Part shown: piece after piece, positions 55,227-64,000 of the stretch
How positions within the stretch are numbered: the stretch's first letter is position 1
Layout of the letters: every line of letters starts with the position of its first letter
From: Thioalkalivibrio sp. AKL19
GTDB taxonomy: Bacteria > Pseudomonadota > Gammaproteobacteria > Ectothiorhodospirales > Ectothiorhodospiraceae
Direction: 5' to 3'
Assembly: GCF_000420165.1 (NCBI RefSeq)
Contig: NZ_ATUK01000010.1
Coordinates: 124,001 to 188,000, forward strand
DNA: 64,000 nucleotides
Notes under the pieces: generated by a model
Databases searched by the model: none
Told to the model about the DNA's origin: nothing
The model's input: only the letters and a program-made list of their open reading frames with translations
Translations under genes and position numbers: made by a program

Positions 55227-56465
55227 TCAATCCCAGCTCAACGCCCCACCCGTCTGATACTCCGTAACCCGCGTCTCAAAGAAGTTCTTCTCCTTCTTGA
55301 GATCGAGCACCTCGCTCATCCACGGGAACGGGTTATCCGCACCCGGGTACAGCTCGGCCAGGCCGATCTGGGCGCAGCGGCGGTTGGCGATGAAGTGCAG
55401 GTATTCCTCGAACATCTGCGCGTTCATGCCGAGCACGCCGCGGGGCATGGTGTCGCGGGCGTACTGCGCCTCCAGCTCGACCGCATCATGGATCAGGGTG
55501 CGCATCTCGTTCTTGAAGTCTTCGGTCCACAGGTGCGGGTTTTCGACCTTGATCTGGTTGATCACGTCGATGCCGAAGTTCATGTGCATGGACTCGTCGC
55601 GCAGGATGTACTGGAACTGCTCGGCCACGCCGGTCATCTTGTTGCGCCGGCCCATGGAGAGGATCTGCACGAAGCCGACGTAGAAAAAGATGCCCTCGAA
55701 CACGACGTAGAAGGCGATCAGTTCGCGCAGCAGCTTCTGGTCCGCGTCCGGGGTGCCGGTGCGGAAGTTCGGGTCCGCCAGGTGCTTGGTGAACGGCAGG
55801 GCCCACTCGGCCTTGGTGGCCACGGAGGGCACCTCGCGGTACATGTTGAAGATCTCGCCCTCGTCCAGGCCCAGGGACTCCACGCAGTACTGGTAGGCGT
55901 GGGTGTGCAGCGCCTCCTCGAAGGCCTGGCGCAGCAGGTACTGGCGGCACTCGGGGTTGGTGATGTGGCGGTACACGGCCAGCACCAGGTTGTTCGCCAC
56001 CAGCGAGTCGGCGGTGGAGAAGAAGCCCAGGTTGCGCTTGACGATGGTGCGCTCGTCGTCGGTCAGCCCGTTCGGGTCCTTCCACAGGGCGATGTCCGCG
56101 TTCATGTTGATTTCCTGCGGCATCCAGTGGTTGGCGCAGCCGTCCAGGTACTTCTGCCAGGCCCACTTGTACTTGAAGGGCACGAGCTGGTTGAGGTCCG
56201 CGTGGCAGTTGATGATCTTCTTGTCATCCACGCGGATGCGCTCGGCACCCATCTCGATGTCTTCCAGACCGGTGCCGGTCAGGGCCTCTTCGTTCGGCTC
56301 GGCCAGCGGCTGGCCGGCGTTTTCCGGCTCCGGCGAGACGCTGGGTGCGGCGCCGGCGGTGCTCATCAGGGCTTCGTTCTCCTGAAAGCCCATGCCCGGG
56401 CGTACGGCGGGCTCTTGCTGGCCTTCGCCCTTGATGGCTGCGATCGGATCGTCCCAGGAAAGCAT
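55227..56465 (-). CDS. nrdB: Class I ribonucleotide reductase, beta (radical) subunit
   Basis: 412 residues. An N-terminal extension (1-80, low complexity) precedes the ferritin-like core. Iron ligands are visible in [20 protein letters not shown] and [10 protein letters not shown]. The Tyr in HTHAYQ sits at the radical position (E. coli Y122). The C-terminal [10 protein letters not shown] is the tail that docks on NrdA. It supplies the radical for deoxynucleotide synthesis. It follows nrdA with a 110-base gap, as one operon. Confidence 0.95.
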   Translation of the reverse strand: MLSWDDPIAAIKGEGQQEPAVRPGMGFQENEALMSTAGAAPSVSPEPENAGQPLAEPNEEALTGTGLEDIEMGAERIRVDDKKIINCHADLNQLVPFKYKWAWQKYLDGCANHWMPQEINMNADIALWKDPNGLTDDERTIVKRNLGFFSTADSLVANNLVLAVYRHITNPECRQYLLRQAFEEALHTHAYQYCVESLGLDEGEIFNMYREVPSVATKAEWALPFTKHLADPNFRTGTPDADQKLLRELIAFYVVFEGIFFYVGFVQILSMGRRNKMTGVAEQFQYILRDESMHMNFGIDVINQIKVENPHLWTEDFKNEMRTLIHDAVELEAQYARDTMPRGVLGMNAQMFEEYLHFIANRRCAQIGLAELYPGADNPFPWMSEVLDLKKEKNFFETRVTEYQTGGALSWD

Positions 56466-56575
56466 AGTGTCCCCTCTTCTTTCGGTGGCGGCCCGGCGCG
56501 GTGGCCGGGCCTCTTGTTCAATGAGTCGTCGTCAGTGCGTCGTTCGTGTTCGCTGCGTGCCCGCGCGGGCCCGCC

Positions 56576-59470
56576 TTACTGGCAGGCCTCGCAGTCCGGG
56601 TCGAGGATGGAGCACGCCTTCGGCGCTTCCGGCTCGGACGCCTGCTGGCCGCCGGAGACGGCGTTCAGCTTGTTGGCGCGCGAGGAGTCGGCCACGGTGC
56701 TCTTTTCCACGTGGGTCGCGCCCATGGAGCGCAGGTAGTAGGTCGTCTTCAGCCCGCGTACCCAGGCCAGCTTGTACAGGGCGTCCAGCTTGGGTCCGGA
56801 GGGCTCGGCCATGTACAGGTTCAGGCTCTGGGCCTGGTCGATCCACTTCTGCCGGCGCGAGGCGGCCTCGACCAGCCAGCGGGTGTCCAGCTCGAACGCG
56901 GTGGCGTACAGGGCCTTGAGGTCCTCCGGCACGCGGTCCAGCGGCTGCACCGAGCCGTCGTAGTATTTGAGGTCGTTGACCATGACCTCGTCCCACAGGT
57001 CGCGGTCCTTCAGGTCGCGCACCAGGTACGGGTTGATCACGGTGAACTCGCCCGACAGGTTCGATTTGACGAACAGGTTCTGGTAGGTCGGCTCGATCGA
57101 CTGGCTGACCCCGCAGATGTTGGAGATGGTCGCCGTCGGGGCGATCGCCATGGTGTTGGAGTTGCGCATGCCGATCTTCTTCACCCGCTTGCGCAGGGTG
57201 TCCCAGTCCAGGCGCTGGGTGGTGTCCATCTGCAGGTACTCGCCGCGCGAGTCGGCCAGCTTGTTCACCGAATCGATCGGCAGGATGCCCTGGCTCCACA
57301 GGCTGCCGGGGAAGCTCTCGTAGCGCCCGCGCTCCTCGGCCAGATCGGTCGAGGCCTTGATGGCGTAGTAGGACACCGCCTCCATGGAGGTATCGGCGAA
57401 CTCCACCGCGGCCTCGGAGGCATACGGCATGCGCAGCTTGTACAACGCATCCTGGAAACCCATGATCCCCAGCCCCACCGGGCGGTGGCGCAGGTTGGAG
57501 CGCCGCGCCTGCGGCACGGAGTAGTAGTTGTAGTCGATCACGTTGTCGAGCATGCGCATGGCCGTGTTCACGGTCTGCTCGAGCTTGTCCTGATCCAGCT
57601 CGCCGTTGTCGCCTATATGCGCGGCCAGGTTGATGGAGCCCAGGTTGCACACCGCGATCTCGTCATCCGAGGTGTTCAGGGTGATCTCGGTGCACAGGTT
57701 CGAGCTGTGGACCACGCCGGTGTGTTGCTGCGGGCTGCGCAGGTTGCACGGGTCCTTGAAGGTCATCCATGGATGGCCGGTCTCGAACAGCATGCCGAGC
57801 ATCTTCCGCCACAGGTCCACGGCCTTCATGGTCTTGTGCACGCGCAGCTCGCCGCGCGCGGCCTTCTCTTCGTATTCGCAGTAGCGCTTCTCGAAGTCCG
57901 TGCCGACGAGGTCGTGCAGGTCCGGGGTCTCGTTCGGGGAGAACAGGGTCCAGTCACCGTCCTCGGCCACACGCTTCATGAACAGGTCCGGGATCCAGTT
58001 GGCGCTGTTCATGTCGTGGGTGCGGCGGCGGTCGTCGCCGGTGTTCTTGCGCAGCTCGATGAACTCCTCGACATCGATATGCCAGGTCTCGAGGTAGGCG
58101 CACACGGCCCCCTTGCGCTTGCCGCCCTGGTTCACCGCCACGGCGGTGTCGTTGGCGACCTTGAGGAACGGGACCACGCCCTGCGACTTGCCGTTGGTGC
58201 CCTTGATGTGGGCGCCCATGCCGCGCACGCGGGTCCAGTCGTTGCCCAGCCCGCCGGCAAACTTGGACAGCAGCGCGTTGTCGCGGATGGCGCTGTAGAT
58301 GCCGTCGAGGTCATCCGGGACGCTGGTCAGGTAGCAGCTGGACAGCTGCGGGCGCAGGGTGCCGGAGTTGAACAGGGTCGGCGTGGAGCTCATGAAGTCG
58401 AACGAGCTCAGCAGGTTGTAGAACTCAATCGCGCGCGCCTCGCGGTCGATCTCGTTGATCGCCAGGCCCATCGCCACGCGCATGAAGAACGCCTGCGGCA
58501 GCTCGAAGCGGGTGCCGTCCGAATGGATGAAGTAGCGATCAAACAGGGTCTGCAGGCCGAGGTAGGTGAACTGCAGGTCGCGCTCGGGCTTGAGCGCGGC
58601 GCCCAGGCGCTCGAGGTCGTAGCGGGTCAGCTCGCTGTCGACCAGCTCCAGCTCGGCGGCGCGCTTGATGTAGGCGCCGAAGTACTCGCCGTAGCGCTCG
58701 GCCAGCTGGGCCTGGGTGGCCTCTTCCGGACGGTCGTGCACGAAGCTCAGGGCCTCGCGGCGCAGCGCGTCCATCAGCAACCGCGCGGTGACCTCGGAGT
58801 AGTTCGGCTCCTTCTCGATCATCACGCGCGCGGCCATCACCAGTGCGGTGGAGACGTCCTTCTCGGCCACGCCGTCGAACAGGTTGCGGCGGGCCTCGGT
58901 CAGGATCTTCTCGCCGTCCACCTGGTCAATGCCGGCGCAGGCCTCGGCCACCACCGCCTGCAGGCGCTCTTCGTCCAGCGGGGCCTGGGTGCCGTCGGCG
59001 CGGGTCACGTTCAGGGTGGCGGCCGCTTCCTGCTCTTCCGGGGACTGCTCGGCGGCCTCGGCGGCGCGCTTTTGCGCCTGCTGCTCGCGGTAGATCACGT
59101 AGGCCCGCGCGACCTTGTGGTGGCCGCCGCGCATCAGGGCCAGTTCCACCTGGTCCTGGATATCCTCGATGTGGACCGTCATGCCCTGGGTGCCGGCGCG
59201 GCGGAACAGGCTGTCCACCACCTGGCCGGCGACTTCCTTCGACACCTCGTGGATGCGCCGGCTGGCCGCGGCATTGCCGCCCTCCACCGCGAGGAAGGCC
59301 TTGGTCACCGCGACCTCGATCTTGGAGGCGTCAAAGCCGGTCACCTTGCCATTGCGGCGAATCACCTGATGCTGGCCGGGGCTGGTCGCCAGGACCTCGG
59401 CCGACGGTTCGGCCTGCGGCGGGTACTGGGTGCCCTGCTGGGCTTCGGCGGTGTAGGGTTCGCTGTTCAT
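56576..59470 (-). CDS. nrdA: Class I ribonucleotide reductase, alpha (catalytic) subunit, two ATP-cones
   Basis: 964 residues from ATG 59470. Two ATP-cone regulatory domains in tandem (about 35-125 and 150-245; the second is more diverged) precede the catalytic ten-stranded barrel. Active-site Cys lie in QLSSCYLTS and SNLCTEI, the radical-transfer Tyr pair in TTYYLRSMG, and the redox pair in the C-terminal DCEACQ. It is longer than E. coli NrdA (about 760) because of the extra cone and N-terminal tail. It reduces NDPs; the Cys tail is re-reduced by thioredoxin, and trxB is divergent from it. Confidence 0.95.
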   Translation of the reverse strand: MNSEPYTAEAQQGTQYPPQAEPSAEVLATSPGQHQVIRRNGKVTGFDASKIEVAVTKAFLAVEGGNAAASRRIHEVSKEVAGQVVDSLFRRAGTQGMTVHIEDIQDQVELALMRGGHHKVARAYVIYREQQAQKRAAEAAEQSPEEQEAAATLNVTRADGTQAPLDEERLQAVVAEACAGIDQVDGEKILTEARRNLFDGVAEKDVSTALVMAARVMIEKEPNYSEVTARLLMDALRREALSFVHDRPEEATQAQLAERYGEYFGAYIKRAAELELVDSELTRYDLERLGAALKPERDLQFTYLGLQTLFDRYFIHSDGTRFELPQAFFMRVAMGLAINEIDREARAIEFYNLLSSFDFMSSTPTLFNSGTLRPQLSSCYLTSVPDDLDGIYSAIRDNALLSKFAGGLGNDWTRVRGMGAHIKGTNGKSQGVVPFLKVANDTAVAVNQGGKRKGAVCAYLETWHIDVEEFIELRKNTGDDRRRTHDMNSANWIPDLFMKRVAEDGDWTLFSPNETPDLHDLVGTDFEKRYCEYEEKAARGELRVHKTMKAVDLWRKMLGMLFETGHPWMTFKDPCNLRSPQQHTGVVHSSNLCTEITLNTSDDEIAVCNLGSINLAAHIGDNGELDQDKLEQTVNTAMRMLDNVIDYNYYSVPQARRSNLRHRPVGLGIMGFQDALYKLRMPYASEAAVEFADTSMEAVSYYAIKASTDLAEERGRYESFPGSLWSQGILPIDSVNKLADSRGEYLQMDTTQRLDWDTLRKRVKKIGMRNSNTMAIAPTATISNICGVSQSIEPTYQNLFVKSNLSGEFTVINPYLVRDLKDRDLWDEVMVNDLKYYDGSVQPLDRVPEDLKALYATAFELDTRWLVEAASRRQKWIDQAQSLNLYMAEPSGPKLDALYKLAWVRGLKTTYYLRSMGATHVEKSTVADSSRANKLNAVSGGQQASEPEAPKACSILDPDCEACQ

Positions 59471-59504
59471 GACGGCCTCGCGCTGGTGTTGGATCGGACG
59501 TGAA

Positions 59505-59520
59505 GTACTATAGATCGGGG
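59505..59520 (-). promoter_or_regulatory. Partial second NrdR box
   Basis: GTACTATAGATCGGGG keeps about 9 of 16 positions of the NrdR box and lies 32 bases (three helical turns) from the better box, the spacing used by NrdR pairs. Confidence 0.5.
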
Positions 59521-59536
59521 ATCGGAAACTGCATAG

Positions 59537-59552
59537 CCACTAGATATAGTGG
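59537..59552 (-). promoter_or_regulatory. NrdR box upstream of nrdA
   Basis: CCACTAGATATAGTGG is a near-perfect palindrome matching the NrdR consensus ACACWATATATWGNGT at about 13 of 16 positions on the - strand. NrdR represses class I reductase operons when dATP is high. Confidence 0.72.
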
Positions 59553-59591
59553 CTGGCGAAAGAACAAGCCGCGCACAACCCGTGGGCAAGC

Positions 59592-59738
59592 TGTGGATAA
59601 AAACGGCGATCTCCCGTCCTGCCGCCGTTCCCGGCGGGCAGCCCGGGTTATCCACCAAACGCTGATGTAGTGACTGCCCGGCCGGCACATCGGGACGGCG
59701 CGATCATGAAAATGTTTTATCAATCGCCATTACCCACA
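59592..59738. promoter_or_regulatory. Three DnaA-box-like sites between nrdA and trxB
   Basis: TGTGGATAA at 59592-59600 is a perfect reverse TTATCCACA. TTATCCACC (59648) and TTACCCACA (59730) each differ at one base. DnaA-linked control of nrdAB is known in E. coli; an origin is not suggested by gene content. Confidence 0.55.
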
Positions 59739-59942
59739 GCCGATCCGTTGCCACCCGCACGCGCGGTTCCCGCGGTGCCCGTGACCCCGTTGGACAAAGC
59801 CGTCCGGCGTCCCAATAATCCCCGCCATATCGATCCCCGATCCGGGGCAGCCCGCGCGGCACGTACTGCGGATCACGCCACCCGATGCACGGAACCCGGG
59901 CGCCGCCCGATGATCCGGTATCGTGTGCATCACCCGCGGTGA

Positions 59943-61121
<1,179 letters not shown>

Positions 61122-61125
61122 TCGC

Positions 61126-62370
61126 GTGAGCGCCGAGGGCGACACCCAGGCATCGGACCCGCCGGAGGATGACGCGGGCCACACGGCGGAGCGCGTCGAG
61201 CTGCGTGACGGCCTGGCCGAGGTGGACCCGGCCGCCTGGGACGCCCTGACCGGCGGCACCGAGCCGTTCCTGCGCCACGCCTTCCTGGAGGGCCTGGAGC
61301 GCCACGAGTGCCTGGGCCGGCAGTTCGGCTGGTTCCCGCAGCATGTACTGATCTTCCGCGACGAGGCGCTGGTCGCGGCGGCGCCGGCCTACGCCAAGAC
61401 CAACAACTACGGCGAGTTCGTGTTCGACTTCGCCTGGGAAGGGGCGTGGAACCGCCACGGGCTCAACTACTACCCCAAGCTGGTCGTCTCCGTGCCCTAC
61501 ACCCCCGCCACCGGCCCGCGCCTGCTGGTGCACCCGGAGGCGCCGGACTTCGATCATCTGCGCACCCTGCTCGTGCGCGCCCTCGCCACCCACGGGCGCG
61601 AGCTGAACGCCTCCGGCGTGAACATCCTGTTCCCCAACCAGGACGATCTCGACGTGACCCGCGAGCTGGGCCTGCCCGAGCGCATGGGCTGCCAGTACCA
61701 CTGGACCAACGCCCCGGACGGGGGGTACGCGGACTTCGACGCCTTCCTCGGCGCGCTCAGCTCGAAGAAGCGCAAGAACATCAAGCGCGAACGCCGCCGC
61801 GTGCAGGAGGCCGGGATCGTCTTTCGCACCCTGACCGGGGCCACCGGCGAGGCCGCGGACTGGGCGCGCTTCCACCGCTTCTACGTGGACACCTTCGAGA
61901 AGCACATGGGCATCCCGACCCTGTCGGAGGCGTTCTTCGTGGAGACGGCGGCGGAGCTGGGCGACCAGGTGGTGCTGTTCGAGGCGCAGCGCCCGGATGC
62001 GAATGGGGACGGCGAGACCATCGCCGCCGCGCTTTGCTACCGCAGCCACGACACCCTGTACGGGCGCTTCTGGGGCTGCACCGAGGACCTGGCCGACCTG
62101 CACTTCGAGACCTGCTACTACCAGGGCATCGAGTTCTGCATCCGCGAGGCGCTGGCCCGCTTCGAGCCGGGTGCCCAGGGCGAGCACAAGATCCCGCGCG
62201 GCTTCCTGCCCACGCCCACGTACTCCGCCCACCTGATCCTGACCGAGGGCTTCGAGCAGCCGGTGCGCGACTTCTGCGAGCGCGAGGCCCAGATGATGCG
62301 CGCCCAGTGCGAACGCCTGCACGAACACTCGCCCTACCGGCAGGTCCAACCCGACGATGAACGCACCTGA
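61126..62370 (+). CDS. FemAB-like (DUF482) acyltransferase
   Basis: 414 residues from GTG 61126, four bases after trxB. DUF482/FemAB-like features are FLRHAFLEGLERHECLG, YGEFVFDFAWEGAWNRHGLNYYPKLV, the basic LSSKKRKNIKRERRRV, and FWGCTEDLADLHFETCYYQGIEFCI with KIPRGFLPTPTYSAHLI. It has a GNAT fold. Substrates in this group are not firmly known; peptide or amino-acid acylation is suggested by relatedness to FemAB. Confidence 0.87.
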   Translation: MSAEGDTQASDPPEDDAGHTAERVELRDGLAEVDPAAWDALTGGTEPFLRHAFLEGLERHECLGRQFGWFPQHVLIFRDEALVAAAPAYAKTNNYGEFVFDFAWEGAWNRHGLNYYPKLVVSVPYTPATGPRLLVHPEAPDFDHLRTLLVRALATHGRELNASGVNILFPNQDDLDVTRELGLPERMGCQYHWTNAPDGGYADFDAFLGALSSKKRKNIKRERRRVQEAGIVFRTLTGATGEAADWARFHRFYVDTFEKHMGIPTLSEAFFVETAAELGDQVVLFEAQRPDANGDGETIAAALCYRSHDTLYGRFWGCTEDLADLHFETCYYQGIEFCIREALARFEPGAQGEHKIPRGFLPTPTYSAHLILTEGFEQPVRDFCEREAQMMRAQCERLHEHSPYRQVQPDDERT

Positions 62371-62389
62371 ATCACCCGTCGCACGAGGC

Positions 62390-62675
62390 CAGCCCCCTGG
62401 CCGATGGGGGCCATCCTCACGCCCGATCGCGCAGGGGGCTGCGCTCCTACATCACCCCGCACGCCCGGCCCAACCTGTAGAAGGCCAGCCCTCTGGCCGA
62501 TGGGGCGTACCCAATGCCGCAATCGCCGAGAGGGCTCGGCTCCTACAGGGCCTGGCATACCACCGGGGCCCGGGACGCCCCGCAGAGCCGATCTTCGTGG
62601 GAGCGGGCTCGCCCGCGAAGCCCCTGCCCGCGCGGGGCTCCGCCACAGGCCGTTCGCCTGCAAGCAGGCTCCAAC
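62390..62675. repeat. Three REP-type palindromes before aat
   Basis: (a) 62390-62450: CAGCCCCCTG paired with CAGGGGGCTG. (b) 62484-62548: a diverged relative (CAGCCCTCTGGCC and AGAGGGCTCGGCTC). (c) 62597-62675: GTGGGAGCGGGCTCGCC and GCCTGCAAGCAGGCTCC, resembling the REP family common in Pseudomonas. They fill the 348-base gap. Confidence 0.75.
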
Positions 62676-62718
62676 AGAACCCGCGCCTCCAATCTCGGGT
62701 CTTGCACGGAAGCGCCCC

Positions 62719-63474
62719 ATGAACGGCGGCCCGCAGATCACCCTGCCCTGGCTGGACCCGGAGCATCCGGAGGCGCCGTTCCCGGACCCGGCCCATGCCC
62801 TGGTCGAGCCCAACGGCCTGCTGGCCGCCGGGGGCGATCTCTCCGTGCCGCGCCTGCTCAACGCCTACCGCTCCGGGATCTTCCCCTGGTTCGAGGCCGG
62901 GCAGCCGATTCTGTGGTGGAGCCCGGACCCGCGCGCAGTGCTGGAACCGGGGCACTTCCGCCTGCATCGCAGCCTGAAGAAGGCCATCCGCAATCGCGGC
63001 TATACCGTCAGCTTCGATCGCGCCTTCGAGGCCGTCATCGAGGCCTGCGCCGCGCCGCGCGACTACGCCGACGGCACCTGGATCACCACCAGCATGCAGC
63101 GCGCCTACATCGCCCTGCACCGCACGGGCCACGCACACTCCGTGGAAGTCTGGGACGGCCCGCGCCTGATCGGCGGGCTCTACGGGGTGAGCGTCGGGCG
63201 CCTGTTCTGCGGCGAATCGATGTTCTCGCGCGAGCGCGACGCCTCCAAGATCGCCCTGGCCTGGCTCTGCCGCCACCTGGTCGCCTGGGGCTGGCCCCTG
63301 ATCGACGTGCAGATGGAGACCGCGCACCTGCGCAACCTGGGCGCCACCACCCTGCCCCGCCAGACGTTCATCGACCGCACCCGCGACATCGCCCGCGAGC
63401 CGGTCGAGCCAGGCCCGTGGCGGACCGACCCGACCCTGAGCGCCCTCGACCCCGACTGGAACACCGTCCCGTAA
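62719..63474 (+). CDS. aat: Leucyl/phenylalanyl-tRNA-protein transferase
   Basis: 251 residues from ATG 62719 (CGGAAG upstream). The hallmark [25 protein letters not shown], then [39 protein letters not shown] and [21 protein letters not shown] are all intact. It attaches Leu or Phe to proteins starting with Arg or Lys, marking them for ClpAP. The gene ends with the usual short tail and is followed by more REP-type DNA. Confidence 0.96.
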   Translation: MNGGPQITLPWLDPEHPEAPFPDPAHALVEPNGLLAAGGDLSVPRLLNAYRSGIFPWFEAGQPILWWSPDPRAVLEPGHFRLHRSLKKAIRNRGYTVSFDRAFEAVIEACAAPRDYADGTWITTSMQRAYIALHRTGHAHSVEVWDGPRLIGGLYGVSVGRLFCGESMFSRERDASKIALAWLCRHLVAWGWPLIDVQMETAHLRNLGATTLPRQTFIDRTRDIAREPVEPGPWRTDPTLSALDPDWNTVP

Positions 63475-63590
63475 GAGCCTGCTCGCAGGTGAAGCCGCCG
63501 CCCGCGTCCGCAATACCGCGAACAAACCCGTCGAACCAGACCCGTGGCATACCGACCCGCCCCTTGCACCCCTCGATTCCTGCGCCCCCC

Positions 63591-63667
63591 GTGGGAGCCT
63601 GCTTGCAGGCGACGCCCCTGCCATAGTCGGACGCGAGCAGGGGCTTCGCCTGCAAGCAGGCTCCCAC
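63591..63667. repeat. 77-bp REP-type inverted repeat after aat
   Basis: GTGGGAGCCTGCTTGCAGGC and, at the other end, GCCTGCAAGCAGGCTCCCAC are exact reverse complements; the inner CCCCTGC/GCAGGGG continues the stem with small bulges. It forms a long cruciform or a pair of facing REPs. Confidence 0.88.
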
Positions 63668-63775
63668 CGGGAGATCCGCCCAGGCGCCTCTCGGGCGGGA
63701 CCACTCCCACAAAGGCGGCCGGATTCGATGAACGCTGACTCGGCGCACGACGGCCGATTCGGGTGTCCCCCGACG

Positions 63776-63880
63776 GAGATCGCCACGGCGCTGTGCGCCT
63801 CGCGATGACAGGATGATGGACGCGCGCGGCCAGTTCATTGCCCGTCACTGCGAGGAGGCGCAGCCGACGTGGCAGTCTGC
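63776..63880. repeat. Inverted pair of GTCACTGCGAGG-type repeats
   Basis: 63776-63809 (GAGATCGCCACG...CGCGATGAC) is an inverted, diverged copy of 63843-63880 (CGTCACTGCGAGG...GACGTGGCAGTCTGC), a widespread proteobacterial intergenic repeat. No gene is visible from 63475 to 64000; the last 60 bases (TTTATACT near 63947) may hold the promoter of a gene beyond the window. Confidence 0.7.
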
Positions 63881-64000
63881 AGGGGGTGCCCCGACCCGGG
63901 GAACGCGTCGGGAGCTCGCTTAACCCCGCTCTCGATGGCGGGTGCTTTATACTCGCGGGCCATTGGGGAACCGGGCGGGAGATTCGGGTGAAGGGGACAG

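Noticed and set aside
56546-59503. 985-residue open frame on the + strand opposite nrdA
   Set aside because: It is the antisense shadow of a highly GC-biased gene; composition is Val/Gln/Ala/His-rich without domains, while the - strand has full NrdA motifs.
59592-59738. Replication origin suggested by DnaA boxes
   Set aside because: Only three boxes, no AT-rich unwinding region, no dnaA/dnaN nearby; regulation of nrdA fits better.
63900-64000. Promoter and start of a further gene at the right edge
   Set aside because: TTTATACT resembles a -10 box but no -35 at proper spacing and no start codon is visible before the edge.

Overview
The window is about 64 kb of high-GC gammaproteobacterial DNA. 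The gene set fits a sulfur-oxidising, flagellated, type IV-piliated member of the Ectothiorhodospiraceae, probably Thioalkalivibrio or a close relative. The pointers are a Gly/Tyr-rich secreted protein resembling sulfur globule proteins, a periplasmic DsrE-fold protein, a diheme cytochrome c4-type protein, a K+-independent H+-pyrophosphatase, an L-lactate permease and many cyclic-di-GMP proteins. The genus is inferred; no rRNA, tRNA or CRISPR array was found.

Layout, 1-23 kb: a truncated GGDEF gene; a PAS-GGDEF-EAL protein; an MliC-type lysozyme inhibitor overlapping a small-molecule kinase; secreted MsrA; a lone flagellin behind a convincing sigma-28 promoter; two linked secreted proteins of unknown function; a membrane EAL protein facing a DUF4197-type lipoprotein; two hydrolase/MOSC genes; a DsrE-like protein; a GAF-PAS-GGDEF-EAL protein; and a flavodoxin-UbiA fusion.

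23-34 kb: two tandem FimX-like genes, in which every signalling domain has lost key residues. A 5'/internal remnant of lactate permease lies between them and the intact lldP follows. This is the footprint of a duplicated lldP/fimX-like module. Next come the sulfur-globule-like gene, hppA with a small partner, a HIT protein and cytochrome c4.

35-43 kb: mostly lipoproteins and lineage-specific hypotheticals, including a protein with a C-terminal Sm-like barrel and one with an (RPN)4 tail, plus an alpha/beta hydrolase and a NERD nuclease-like protein.

42.7-55 kb: accessory DNA saturated with REP-associated tyrosine (Y1, IS200-like) transposase material. There is one intact RAYT gene, one killed by a stop codon, one fragment, and many mini-elements bounded by GGGGTCRGACC-type ends. 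Interspersed are DedA plus a glycosyltransferase, two PAS-GGDEF proteins, an S9 peptidase, and a lower-GC island with a HEPN-like protein, a truncated potassium channel, and a ParA-type ATPase overlapping a second HEPN-like gene. The ParA-HEPN pair is the best candidate for an undescribed defence or toxin system. Mini-elements supply the stop codons of at least two genes here.

55-64 kb: housekeeping genes: nrdB and nrdA (with NrdR-type and DnaA-type sites upstream), divergent trxB, a FemAB-like/DUF482 acyltransferase and aat, followed by REP-type hairpins.

Eight GGDEF/EAL genes in 64 kb make c-di-GMP signalling the dominant theme. Two of them (the FimX-like pair) appear to be non-enzymatic receptors.
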